A DNA stretch of 64,000 nucleotides from Desnuesiella massiliensis (GCF_001403615.1 NZ_LN879455.1:186001-250000); one strand, 5' to 3'. Counted from the first letter of the stretch, positions 52,542 to 61,288 are shown. Numbers and translations: made by a program. The notes: generated by a model not told the origin, from the sequence alone.

Positions 52542-53843
52542 ATGTCAAAACATCATGAGATAGTTAATTACATCCTTTCCTTAGAAGCTGGATATAAGAT
52601 TTCTGTAAGAAGTATAGCTAGTGAACTTGGAGTTAGTGAAGGTACTGCCTACAAGGCTATAAAAGAATGTGAAGCCTTAGGCATAGTTTCTACTATTCCA
52701 AGAGTGGGCACAGTGAGAGTGGAGAAGGTTGACAAAAGACATGAAGAAACTCTTACTTTTGCTGATGTAGTAAATATAGTAGAAGGTTCTATATTAGGCG
52801 GAAAAGAAGGTATACATAAGATCTTAAAAAAGTTTGTCATAGGTGCTATGACTATAGATGCCATGCATAGATATATTACACCAGGGTGCTTACTTATCGT
52901 GGGTAATAGAGAAGAAGCTCATGAGTTAGCTCTAAAAAATGAGGCAGCAGTTCTAATAAGCGGTGGCTTTGCCTGTAGTGATGAAATAAAAAAGCTTGCA
53001 GATGAGAAAAAGCTACCTATAATTTCTTCTCGCTATGATACCTTTACCATAGCGACCATGATAAATAGAGCTATGTCTGAGAATTTGATAAAGAAGGATA
53101 TTATTTTAGTAGAGGATATAATGAAAAGTAAGCCTGCCTATCTTATGGTAACTGATAATATAGGTGCTTGGAGAGAAATGGTTAAGAAAACAAAGCATAT
53201 AAGATATCCTGTGGTAGATAAGGATTTAAAGGTAGTAGGGGTCATTACCTCTAAGGATTTGTCTGTGGATGTAGGGGTTGAAGAGCCTATATCTAAAATA
53301 ATGACTAAAGATCCTATTACTGTTACTCCAAAGACTACGGTAGCTTATGCTGCTCATATAATGGGTGGAGAAGACATAGAGCTTTGCCCAGTAGTAGATG
53401 GCAGAAAGCTAGTTGGTGTTATAACCAGACAAGATGTAATAAAAGCGCTGCATTATATGTCAAAGCACCCTCAAGCGGTGGATACTTTAGAGGACTTGAT
53501 ACTAAAGAATTTTACCTATGAAAGAGAAGGAGACAGAGTAACCTTTTCTGGAAGTATAATTCCTCAGATGCTGCATTACATCGGTACTGCCTCTTGGAGC
53601 TCTCTTAATATGCTGTTATCTACTGCTGGATTAATGGCCCTTAGAGTTAGAAGCATGAATGTTTCATTGGATAATATGAGCACTTATTTTATGAAGCCAG
53701 TGCAAGGAGATTCTAATATAACCATCATTGCAGATATAATTGATATTGGAAGAAATTATTGTAAGGTAGAAGTAAATATGTATAATAAGAAAAAAGAACT
53801 CATAGGAAAAGCTATTTTATCAGCTAAATTAATAAGAGACTAA
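52542..53843 (+). CDS. ytoI: HTH-DRTGG-CBS-CBS-hotdog protein (YtoI-like)
   Basis: 433 residues with four modules: a winged helix (ISVRSIASELGVSEGTAYKAI, about 10-60), DRTGG domain (about 70-185), two CBS domains (about 195-315), and a 4HBT/MaoC-like hotdog domain at the C-terminus (about 320-430). This matches B. subtilis YtoI. CBS pairs bind adenine nucleotides; the full protein is presumably a ligand-sensing regulator, but the regulon is unknown. It follows whiA by 3 bp, so it belongs to the rapZ operon. Confidence 0.88.
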   Translation: MSKHHEIVNYILSLEAGYKISVRSIASELGVSEGTAYKAIKECEALGIVSTIPRVGTVRVEKVDKRHEETLTFADVVNIVEGSILGGKEGIHKILKKFVIGAMTIDAMHRYITPGCLLIVGNREEAHELALKNEAAVLISGGFACSDEIKKLADEKKLPIISSRYDTFTIATMINRAMSENLIKKDIILVEDIMKSKPAYLMVTDNIGAWREMVKKTKHIRYPVVDKDLKVVGVITSKDLSVDVGVEEPISKIMTKDPITVTPKTTVAYAAHIMGGEDIELCPVVDGRKLVGVITRQDVIKALHYMSKHPQAVDTLEDLILKNFTYEREGDRVTFSGSIIPQMLHYIGTASWSSLNMLLSTAGLMALRVRSMNVSLDNMSTYFMKPVQGDSNITIIADIIDIGRNYCKVEVNMYNKKKELIGKAILSAKLIRD

Positions 53844-53852
53844 ATAAAAGTT

Positions 53853-53900
53853 AAATAGTGGAGAAAAAATTTCTTTAATTGTGCATTATGAATTTTGAAT
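53853..53900. repeat. Repeat family C, solo right arm
   Basis: GTGGAGAAAAAATTTCTTTA then ATTGTGCATTATGAATTTTG, the same order as the right arm at 23050-23100. It occupies the short gap between ytoI and the Dabb gene. Confidence 0.6.
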
Positions 53901-53919
53901 TAGAGAAAGGAGAGTTTTT

Positions 53920-54204
53920 ATGTTTACACACATTGTACTATTTAAATTACAAGAGCCTACTAAGGAAAATATAGAAAAGGCCAAAAATCTTTTACTAGCC
54001 ATGGAGGGTAAAATAAAAGAATTAAAATATTTAGAAGTGGGAGCAGATGTACTTCATAGTGAAAGATCCTATGATTTAGCCTTAATAACTAAGTTTGATT
54101 CTTATGAAGATATGCAAGCCTATCAAGTAAGTGAATATCATGTAAATGAGGTATTAAAATATTTGAGACCAATGCTTAAAGCTTCTGTAGCAGTAGATTA
54201 TTAG
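53920..54204 (+). CDS. Dabb family (stress-responsive A/B barrel) protein
   Basis: 94 residues. FTHIVLFKLQEP at the start, the AMEGKIKELKYLEVGADV segment and DLALITKFDSYEDMQAYQVSEYHVNEV are the standard Dabb ferredoxin-like barrel features. Members form dimers; their biochemical roles vary and here it is unknown. RBS AAAGGAGAG. It begins an accessory block between ytoI and dnaE. Confidence 0.88.
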   Translation: MFTHIVLFKLQEPTKENIEKAKNLLLAMEGKIKELKYLEVGADVLHSERSYDLALITKFDSYEDMQAYQVSEYHVNEVLKYLRPMLKASVAVDY

Positions 54205-54242
54205 TCAGCTTTAATAAGCATTTTAGAAAGGGGATGGGCCAT

Positions 54243-55151
54243 GTGGCAGAAGTCAGTATCAAAGAAATTCAATATAAAGACTTTGGTAGGGCCTTAGAAC
54301 TATCTAATGGTATAGTAAATTTAGTGGTTACTTTAGAGTTGGGGCCAAGAATTTTAAGATATGGCTTTGAAAAAGGAATAAACCACTTTTCAGACAGAGC
54401 TACTACGGAGATGAAGGTAGGAGAAGAAACTTGGAGAATTGTAGGCGGGCATAGATTATGGCATAGTCCTGAAGCTTTTCCTAGAACCTATATGCCAGAT
54501 AATAATGAAGTTTATTGGGAAGCCCTTCAGGGAGGAGTAAAGCTGGTTCAGAAGGTGGAGCCTTGGGTTCAAACTCAAAAGGAATTAGAGCTATACTTAA
54601 ATGAGAATAGCAGTGAAGTAAAGGTTGTTCACAGGGTTAAGAATAAAAATGCATGGCCAATAAAGTTATCTTCTTGGGCTGTGTCTATAATGGATAAGGG
54701 TGGTTTCGAAATAATACCCATACCAGACAGGGCTACGGGTTATTTACCAAATAAAAACTTATCTCTATGGGCTTATTCTAAAATGAATGATTCAAGGGTT
54801 TACTGGGGCGATAAATATATTACATTGAAACTAGATGAAACTATAGACTATCCCTTTAAGGTAGGTATAAACAATGAAAAGGCTTGGGCTGCTTACATAA
54901 ATCATGGGGAGTTATTTGTATTAAACCATGATCATGACATAAGTGCTATTTATCCTGATAGTGGAGTGAGCTATGAAACCTTTACCTATCTAGATGTATT
55001 AGAAATGGAGACCCTATCTCCTATGAAGGAAATTGAACCAGAGGAATCCATAGCCCATGTAGAGTATTGGAGCCTTCACAAAGGAATAAATATTCCAGAG
55101 AATGAAGAACAGATTGATTTAATTATAGAGAAGTATGTAAAAAAAGGCTAA
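54243..55151 (+). CDS. DUF4380 / galactose-mutarotase-like protein
   Basis: About 302 residues, no signal peptide. Start is uncertain: GTG 54243 lies 9 nt after AAAGGGG, whereas ATG 54234 is directly next to it. The protein is all-beta; LELGPRILRYGFE, WRIVGGHRLWHSPEAFPRTY, ATGYLPNKNLSLWAYS and FTYLDVLEMETLSPM are like DUF4380/aldose-1-epimerase-fold proteins, which bind sugars. The conserved catalytic His-Glu of true mutarotases cannot be assigned with confidence. It may serve the carbohydrate block that follows. Confidence 0.6.
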   Translation: MAEVSIKEIQYKDFGRALELSNGIVNLVVTLELGPRILRYGFEKGINHFSDRATTEMKVGEETWRIVGGHRLWHSPEAFPRTYMPDNNEVYWEALQGGVKLVQKVEPWVQTQKELELYLNENSSEVKVVHRVKNKNAWPIKLSSWAVSIMDKGGFEIIPIPDRATGYLPNKNLSLWAYSKMNDSRVYWGDKYITLKLDETIDYPFKVGINNEKAWAAYINHGELFVLNHDHDISAIYPDSGVSYETFTYLDVLEMETLSPMKEIEPEESIAHVEYWSLHKGINIPENEEQIDLIIEKYVKKG

Positions 55152-55162
55152 CGCCTTTTTTT
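55139..55162. terminator. Bidirectional terminator between DUF4380-like gene and asnB
   Basis: AAAAAAAGGC-TAAC-GCCTTTTTTT. The TAA stop of the upstream gene is in the loop. Convergent genes share it. Confidence 0.85.
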
Positions 55163-55170
55163 ACTATATC

Positions 55171-57012
55171 TTAAAATTGTAATTTTATACTATAGTGCTT
55201 TAGCCAGAAGTTTATTTGAATAAGATAAGCTATGAGTTGAGGACCTCTCATTAATTGACCAAACCAAGGTTTTTTAAAAGAAGTTCCAGAGGTTTGGACT
55301 AATTCTTCCCCAGCTTTTTTGTCAATTATATTTAGTATTGGTGAGGAAGAATCTTTTAATATTTTATCCATAGTATTTACTAGAATTGCCGTATACTCAG
55401 GGCTTTGAGTTTTAGGATAGGGGCTCTTTTTCCTATCTATTACATCATCGGGGAGAATGCCCCTTAGAGCTTCTCTTAATATGCCTTTTTCCCTGTAGTT
55501 ATAGAATTTTATTTCACTTGGAATATTAAAGGCGTATTCTACTAATCTATAATCTGCAAAAGGTACTCTTACCTCTAAACTATTAGACATACTCATTCTA
55601 TCTTTTCTGTTGAGCAAGGTGATCATGAACCATTTTATATTTAAATAAAACATTTCTCTCATCTTATAATCCCTTAAGGATTCTCCAGGAATATGAGGTA
55701 CTGCTTTAATGGATTCTCTGAATTTATCCTCCACGAAAGCTCTTATATCAATATCCTTTAGATCTTCAGATAAAAGCGCTTTTCTTTCTTCCACAGATTT
55801 TGACCAAGGGAATATATTTAGGTTTAAGTCCTCTTCCTTCATGAACCAAGGATAACCGCCAAAAATCTCATCGGCACATTCACCAGATAATCCTACAGTA
55901 GCCTCCTTCCTTATCTCCTTGCAAAAGAGATATAAGGAGGTATCTATGTCTGCCATGCCAGGTAAATCATGAGCTATCACAGCATCTTCTAAAGCCATAG
56001 CTAAATCCTTGCTCTTGTTTACTACTAGCTTATTATTGCTATTTATTACTTCCGACATCTTTAAAGCCCAATATTTATCTGAGGAGGTTTCAAATTCATT
56101 AGGAATAAAATATTTATCATAATCCTCATAATCTATGGTATAGGTGTTTAGGGTTTCTCCTCTTTTCCTAAATTCTTCTGAAGCAATAGCAGAGATAGCA
56201 CTAGAATCTAGTCCCCCAGAGAGGAAGGAAAACACAGGCACATCCGAAACCAATTGCCTTTTTACAGCATCCACTAGAAGAAATTTTACATGTTCTGAAG
56301 TGGTTTTTGCATCTTCTAAATGTTCTTTAGCTTCAGGCTTCCAATATTCTTTTAGTCTTAAGCCGTATTTATTAAAGACCCCATAAAAGGCTGGGGGAAT
56401 TTCCTTTATATCTTTAAAAATGCCGCTGCCTAAGGAACGAGCAGGACCTAGAGAAAAAAGTTCAGTTAAACCTTCTTTAGTTAAAATAGGTTCTACCTCC
56501 TCATGGGCAAGAATAGCTTTTATTTCAGAGCCAAAAATTAAACTTTCATTACCTTCTTTATAAAATAGGGGTTTAACTCCTAAGGGATCTCTAGCTAAAA
56601 ATAGTCTCCCTTCTTTTTCATCCCAAACTCCAAAGGAATAGATACCGTTTATATGATTTACACAATTTTCTCCCCAGTGCATGTAACTTGTAAGCAACAC
56701 TTCTGTATCAGAATAAGAGTTAAAGCTATAGCCTTCTTTTATAAGAACTTTTCTTAAATCTTCTGTATTATAGAGCTCTCCATTATAAACAATAATGTAC
56801 TTTCTATCTCCTTTAAATTTAATCATTGGTTGAGTGCCACCTGTAGGATCCACTATTATAAGCCTTCTATGACCTAATAAGACTTTATCGCTAATATAGT
56901 AACCTTCAGCATCTGGACCCCGTTTTGATAGGGTATTAGTCATTTTTCTTATAATATCTTCCTTAGTTAAAATGCTTTTCTTAAAATTAATCCATCCAGC
57001 GATACCGCACAT
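55171..57012 (-). CDS. asnB: Asparagine synthase (glutamine-hydrolysing)
   Basis: 613 residues. I placed the start at the Met directly before Cys (57010-57012), since the N-terminal Cys of MCGIAGWINF is the amidotransferase nucleophile after Met removal; the first Met two codons earlier would block this. The class II glutaminase domain covers about 1-200; the synthetase has the PP-loop FLSGGLDSSAISA and the C-terminal LLNRKDRMSMSNSLEVRVPF. It makes Asn from Asp, Gln and ATP. It is transcribed opposite to its neighbours. Confidence 0.94.
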   Translation of the reverse strand: MCGIAGWINFKKSILTKEDIIRKMTNTLSKRGPDAEGYYISDKVLLGHRRLIIVDPTGGTQPMIKFKGDRKYIIVYNGELYNTEDLRKVLIKEGYSFNSYSDTEVLLTSYMHWGENCVNHINGIYSFGVWDEKEGRLFLARDPLGVKPLFYKEGNESLIFGSEIKAILAHEEVEPILTKEGLTELFSLGPARSLGSGIFKDIKEIPPAFYGVFNKYGLRLKEYWKPEAKEHLEDAKTTSEHVKFLLVDAVKRQLVSDVPVFSFLSGGLDSSAISAIASEEFRKRGETLNTYTIDYEDYDKYFIPNEFETSSDKYWALKMSEVINSNNKLVVNKSKDLAMALEDAVIAHDLPGMADIDTSLYLFCKEIRKEATVGLSGECADEIFGGYPWFMKEEDLNLNIFPWSKSVEERKALLSEDLKDIDIRAFVEDKFRESIKAVPHIPGESLRDYKMREMFYLNIKWFMITLLNRKDRMSMSNSLEVRVPFADYRLVEYAFNIPSEIKFYNYREKGILREALRGILPDDVIDRKKSPYPKTQSPEYTAILVNTMDKILKDSSSPILNIIDKKAGEELVQTSGTSFKKPWFGQLMRGPQLIAYLIQINFWLKHYSIKLQF

Positions 57013-57182
57013 TTTCATCCGACCTTCCTAATTTCTAAAATTCATATAATATAGCTTCGTAATAAAATATGAAAAATTTTTAGAATATGTTACTAGGTGT
57101 GAGTTGAAAAAAGTAATATTATAAATCCATGTTTAATATGAATGAGTATAAATAGTTTAAATTTTCTAGGGGGATTGTATAT

Positions 57183-57632
57183 ATGCTTGATGATCTGCTA
57201 AAGCCTGAATTTATTAAAATAAATGTGGAATGCAGTGATTGGAAATCTGCATTAAAACAAGGAACAAATATATTATTGCAGCACAAATGTGTGGAAGAAA
57301 GGTATTATGATGAGATAATTAGAAGCTTTAATGATATAGGTCCTTATATGGTAGTGGCCCCGGGTATTGTATTATCTCATGCTAGACCTGAGGCCGGTGT
57401 TAGAAAACTCTCCATGAGTTTAATCACCCTTAAAAACCCTATTAATTTTGGTAGTAAATATAATGACCCAGTAAAGTTTATTGTAACCCTAGCGGCCACA
57501 GATAGTGAAAGTCATTTAAAGGCATTAGCACAACTAATGGAGCTATTTATGGATAGTGAGGATTTGAGGAAAATCATGGATGCCACTAATAAAGAAGAGG
57601 TTTTATCAATTATAAAAAATTATTCTAAATAA
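57183..57632 (+). CDS. PTS EIIA, ascorbate/mannitol-type
   Basis: 149 residues, a fructose/mannitol-fold EIIA. The phosphorylated His is in VVAPGIVLSHARPEAGV. Similar to UlaC/SgaA-type proteins. RBS TAGGGGGA. It opens an EIIA-EIIB-EIIC operon of the ascorbate-Gat family; spacing to EIIB is 26 bp. Confidence 0.9.
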   Translation: MLDDLLKPEFIKINVECSDWKSALKQGTNILLQHKCVEERYYDEIIRSFNDIGPYMVVAPGIVLSHARPEAGVRKLSMSLITLKNPINFGSKYNDPVKFIVTLAATDSESHLKALAQLMELFMDSEDLRKIMDATNKEEVLSIIKNYSK

Positions 57633-57658
57633 AAATATATGGTAAGGGGGATTTGTAA

Positions 57659-57940
57659 ATGAAAATATTAGTTTGCTGCGGCAGTGGATTGGGAAGTTCA
57701 TTCATGATTCAAATGAATGTGGAAAAGGTGTTAAAGGAACTTAAGGTGGAGGCAGAGGTGGATCATGCAGATTTATCTTCAGCTATGGGCATGAAGGCAG
57801 ATATATACCTAGGCACTAGAGATATAACCAGTCAATTTAATTCCTTAGGAGGTGAGATAGTATCCTTAAATAGCATGCTTGATATGAATGAGCTAAGAAC
57901 AAAGCTAGAACAAGCCTTGAAAAAGTTAGGTAAATTCTAA
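57659..57940 (+). CDS. PTS EIIB, ascorbate family
   Basis: 93 residues. The phospho-Cys is in VCCGSGLGSSFMIQMNVEKV near the N-terminus, typical of UlaB/SgaB. It carries the phosphate from EIIA to the incoming sugar. RBS AAGGGGGA. Confidence 0.92.
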   Translation: MKILVCCGSGLGSSFMIQMNVEKVLKELKVEAEVDHADLSSAMGMKADIYLGTRDITSQFNSLGGEIVSLNSMLDMNELRTKLEQALKKLGKF

Positions 57941-57963
57941 AAAATATTATGGGGGGATAATCT

Positions 57964-59235
57964 ATGTTAAAGCTTATTTTAGACATATTGAGTGTTCCAG
58001 CTATATTAGTAGGACTTATTGCACTTATAGGATTAGTAGTTCAAAAGAAACCAGGCACAGATATATTTAAAGGTACAATAAAGACTATTTTAGGATTTCT
58101 AGTATTAGGCGGAGGGGCAGGCATAGCTGTTGGAGCATTAAATTTCTTTGGAGAGATGTTTCAACAGGGCTTTGGAATAAAGGGAGTTGTTCCTCACAAT
58201 GAAGCTATAGTAGCCATGGCACTTAAAACCTATGGTACGCAAACAGCACTTATAATGTTATTTGGTATGCTTGCAAACATTTTAATTGCCAGAGTTACAA
58301 AATTAAAATATATATTCTTAACAGGACATCACACTTTATATATGGCTTGTATGATAGCAGCTATATTATTATCTGGAGGAGTTAAGGGAGTTCCTCTAGT
58401 AGTGGTAGGTTCTATATTATTAGGTTTTGTTATGGCTATATTCCCAGCCATGGCACAGCCAACTATGAGAAAGATAACAGGTACAGATGAGGTGGCCTTC
58501 GGACATTTTGGTACTGTAGGATATGTGTTATCAGCCTTTATAGGTAAATTAGTTGGAAAGAATTCAAAATCTACTGAGGAAATGAATTTTCCAAAGAGCT
58601 TAGGTTTCTTAAGAGATACATCTGTAGCAATCTCCTTGGCTATGGGTATTTTATATATAGTTGTAGCCATAGCTGCTGGTCCAAGCTACGTGCAAAATAA
58701 ACTTAGCGGAGGGCAAAATTTCTTAGTTTTCGCTATAATCCAAGCTATAACCTTTGCCGGTGGAGTTTATGTAATCCTTTCAGGAGTTAGATTAATCTTA
58801 GCAGAAATAGTTCCAGCCTTTAAAGGAATTGCTGAAAAGATAGTTCCCAAGGCTAAGCCAGCATTAGATTGTCCAGTGGTATATCCTTATGCACCTAATG
58901 CAGTTTTAATTGGATTCCTTTCAAGCTTTTTAGGCGGTATAGTGGGAATGGTGATATTGATTTTGTTAGATATGAGTATTCCAGTTCCAATAATTCTTCC
59001 AGGGGTTGTACCTCACTTTTTCTGCGGAGCTACTGCAGGAGTATTTGGAAATGCTACAGGGGGAAGAAAAGGTGCCTTCTGGGGAGCTTTTGCTCAAGGC
59101 TTATTAATAACCTTCTTACCAGTACTTTTAATGCCAGTACTTGGAGACTTAGGCTTTGCTAATACTACCTTTAGTGATGCTGACTTTGGCATAGTTGGTA
59201 TTATACTAGGAAATTTATTAAGGTTATTTAGATAG
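57964..59235 (+). CDS. PTS EIIC, ascorbate-type (UlaA/SgaT family)
   Basis: 423 residues with ten or more membrane spans. GFLVLGGGAGIAVGALNFFG, GHHTLYMACMIAAIL, GHFGTVGYVLSAFIG and GVVPHFFCGATAGVFGNATGG are the UlaA-type segments. UlaA imports L-ascorbate, but family members also take other pentose or hexitol-like substrates. No UlaD/E/F enzymes follow; instead a split transketolase comes after two repeats, so a pentulose- or pentitol-like substrate that ends as a transketolase donor is plausible. Confidence 0.9.
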   Translation: MLKLILDILSVPAILVGLIALIGLVVQKKPGTDIFKGTIKTILGFLVLGGGAGIAVGALNFFGEMFQQGFGIKGVVPHNEAIVAMALKTYGTQTALIMLFGMLANILIARVTKLKYIFLTGHHTLYMACMIAAILLSGGVKGVPLVVVGSILLGFVMAIFPAMAQPTMRKITGTDEVAFGHFGTVGYVLSAFIGKLVGKNSKSTEEMNFPKSLGFLRDTSVAISLAMGILYIVVAIAAGPSYVQNKLSGGQNFLVFAIIQAITFAGGVYVILSGVRLILAEIVPAFKGIAEKIVPKAKPALDCPVVYPYAPNAVLIGFLSSFLGGIVGMVILILLDMSIPVPIILPGVVPHFFCGATAGVFGNATGGRKGAFWGAFAQGLLITFLPVLLMPVLGDLGFANTTFSDADFGIVGIILGNLLRLFR

Positions 59236-59261
59236 ACACTAGAGGCTTTAGAGGGGTATCT

Positions 59262-59363
59262 TATAGGGAAACAACTTCAGCTATTACCTTATACATGCCC
59301 TATAATGGATTGAAGATGCTATTTGGAACATGTATAAATTAAGCTGACCTATTGGTTATCTAC
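59262..59363 (+). repeat. Palindromic repeat family B, copy 3 (~102 bp)
   Basis: TATAGGGAAACAAC at the left and TTGGTTATCTA at the right, inner pair CTTATACATGCCCTATAA / TTTGGAACATGTATAAATT. It ends at the TA where a family A element begins. Confidence 0.85.
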
Positions 59364-59466
59364 GAGACTGTGAAAAAAGGTGTTCTATAGGTTTCCCTAC
59401 ACCGCGCGTGGAGGCCCACGAGCGGCAAGTGAAAAAGAACACCTATGTTTTTCACATCCTTCTATA
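59360..59466 (+). repeat. Palindromic repeat family A, copy 4 (~107 bp)
   Basis: Left end CTACGAGACTGTGAAAAAAG (several changes from TATAGGAGGATGTGAAAAAA, probably because it abuts copy 3 of family B), core CCGCGCGTGGAGGCCCACGAGCGG, right end TTTTTCACATCCTTCTATA. It ends 37 bp before the transketolase start. Confidence 0.88.
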
Positions 59467-59502
59467 GATGCCCCCATTCCTTATAAAGAAAGGAAGATGT
59501 AT

Positions 59503-60336
59503 ATGGACATTAATTATAAAAAATTAGAGAAAATAGCCGTAAGCCTTCGAAGAGAATCCATAGAAGTCCAAAGAATAGCTGGTTCAGGTCATCTTGGAGG
59601 AGCGTTTTCCGCTATGGAAATTTTAACATATCTATATTTTTATAAGATGAACATAGACGTTTTAAACCCCTGGAAAGAGGATAGAGATATATTTATTTTA
59701 AGCAAAGGTCACGCCTCCATAGGATATTATGCAACCCTTGCGGAAAGAGGATTTTTTCCAAAAGAAGAGTTAAAAACCTATAGAAAAATCAACTCAAGAC
59801 TTCAAGGGCATTCTCATATAGACTCCGCTCCAGGAATAGAATGTTCCACAGGTTCTTTAGGACAAGGTTTATCCTTTGGTATAGGTATAGCTTTAGGGTC
59901 AAAGAAAAAAGGCATTAATAAAAAGGTTTATGTTATGTTAGGTGATGGGGAACTGCAAGAGGGGCAGGTATGGGAGGCATTAATGCTTCAAAGTAAATTA
60001 AAGCTGGATAATTTAATTACTATAATAGATTTTAATGGCATTCAATTAGATGACTATGTGGAAAACATAATTCCAATGAATAACCTGTCAGAGCGAATTA
60101 AGAGCTTTGGTTTTAATGCTATGGATATTGACGGCAATGATTTTAAGGATATTCATAAAGCTTTTAGCCGCCTAAAACAGGGAGAAGCTAATTTAATAGT
60201 AGCTCATACTGTTAAAGGCAAGGGAATCTCCTTTATGGAAAATTCCGTAGCATGGCATTCTAAAAAAGCAGACGAGAATGAGTATAAAAAAGCTATGGAG
60301 GAGTTAGAGGAAAAGGAGGCGGCATTAAATGGCTAA
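59503..60336 (+). CDS. Transketolase, N-terminal subunit, second copy
   Basis: 277 residues; ATG 59503 is 9 nt after AAAGG. An open frame continues upstream to 59380 but runs through the family A repeat and is not coding. Motifs: SGHLGGAFSAMEILTYLYF, LSKGHASIGYYATLAERG, GDGELQEGQVWEA, TVKGKGISFME. It parallels the protein encoded at 21132 but is clearly diverged. Its position after the PTS genes suggests a dedicated catabolic role. Overlaps the C-terminal subunit by 8 nt. Confidence 0.92.
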   Translation: MDINYKKLEKIAVSLRRESIEVQRIAGSGHLGGAFSAMEILTYLYFYKMNIDVLNPWKEDRDIFILSKGHASIGYYATLAERGFFPKEELKTYRKINSRLQGHSHIDSAPGIECSTGSLGQGLSFGIGIALGSKKKGINKKVYVMLGDGELQEGQVWEALMLQSKLKLDNLITIIDFNGIQLDDYVENIIPMNNLSERIKSFGFNAMDIDGNDFKDIHKAFSRLKQGEANLIVAHTVKGKGISFMENSVAWHSKKADENEYKKAMEELEEKEAALNG

Positions 60337-61264
60337 GTATATGGCGCCTAGAGATACTTTTGGAAAGGCCTTAGCTGAAATAGGAGAATATAATGATAAA
60401 CTATACGTGCTTAATGCGGATTTAGCAGCAGCTACAAAAACAGATATCTTTGCGAAGAGATTTCCAGATAGATATTTAAATGTGGGTATAAGTGAGCAGA
60501 ATATGGTGGGCATAGCAGCAGGCCTAGCTAGAACAGGCTTTACGGCAGTAATGAGTACTTTTGCCTGCTTTGCCCCAGGAAGATGCTATGATCAAATAAG
60601 ACAATCTATAGCTTATTCTAACCTCAATGTTAAGATAATGTCCACTCATCCTGGGCTATCTGTAGGCATGGATGGAGCTATACACCAGTGTTTAGATGAT
60701 ATAGCTTTAATGAGGGAATTGCCTAATTTTACTGTATTAACTCCTTCTGATGAAGTTGAAACTAGAAAAGCTGTTGAAAAAGCCATTGAACATAAAGGAC
60801 CAGTTTATGTGAGGATTGGAAGAATGGAGTGTCCTATTCTTTTTAAAGAACAATGGGAATATGAAATAGGAAGGTTTTATACTCTAAAAGAAGGTAAAGA
60901 CATAACCTTTATAGCTCATGGTTCTATGGTAAGCAGGGCTTATGAGGCTTCATTAAAGCTAGAAGAAAAAGGTGTAAGCGCTAGAGTGCTCATAGCTAGC
61001 TCCATTAAGCCTATGGATGAAGATGCTATTATTATGGCATCAAAAGAAACAGGAAGGATAGTCACTGCAGAGGATCATTTTTTAAGTGGAGGATTATTTA
61101 GCTCTGTGGCAGAAACAGTAAGTAAGAATCATCCCTGTTTTTTAGAGGGAGTGGCGGTGGAAGATAGCTTTGGGGAATCAGGGCAGCCCGAAGAGCTTTA
61201 TGAAAAATATGGACTAACTGTGGATAAAATATTAGACAAAGCTTATAAATTGTTAAGCTTATAA
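60329..61264 (+). CDS. Transketolase, C-terminal subunit, second copy
   Basis: 311 residues: APRDTFGKALAEIGEYND, VLNADLAAATKT, YLNVGISEQNMVGIAAGLA with the activating Glu, GLSVGMDGAIHQCLDDIALM, and FLSGGLFSSVAETV. RBS AAAGGAGGCGG inside the N-terminal subunit gene. It completes the second split enzyme. Confidence 0.92.
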   Translation: MAKYMAPRDTFGKALAEIGEYNDKLYVLNADLAAATKTDIFAKRFPDRYLNVGISEQNMVGIAAGLARTGFTAVMSTFACFAPGRCYDQIRQSIAYSNLNVKIMSTHPGLSVGMDGAIHQCLDDIALMRELPNFTVLTPSDEVETRKAVEKAIEHKGPVYVRIGRMECPILFKEQWEYEIGRFYTLKEGKDITFIAHGSMVSRAYEASLKLEEKGVSARVLIASSIKPMDEDAIIMASKETGRIVTAEDHFLSGGLFSSVAETVSKNHPCFLEGVAVEDSFGESGQPEELYEKYGLTVDKILDKAYKLLSL

Positions 61265-61288
61265 AAAGTCAGCCTGCGCTGACTTTTT
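61263..61288 (+). terminator. Terminator after second transketolase
   Basis: AAAAAGTCAGC (61263-61273) pairs with GCTGACTTTTT (61278-61288) around CTGC, then ATTTT. Confidence 0.9.

Noticed and set aside
59380..59502. Open upstream extension of the second transketolase N-terminal gene
   Set aside because: It runs through the family A repeat, has no ribosome site at its start, and adds residues unlike any transketolase.
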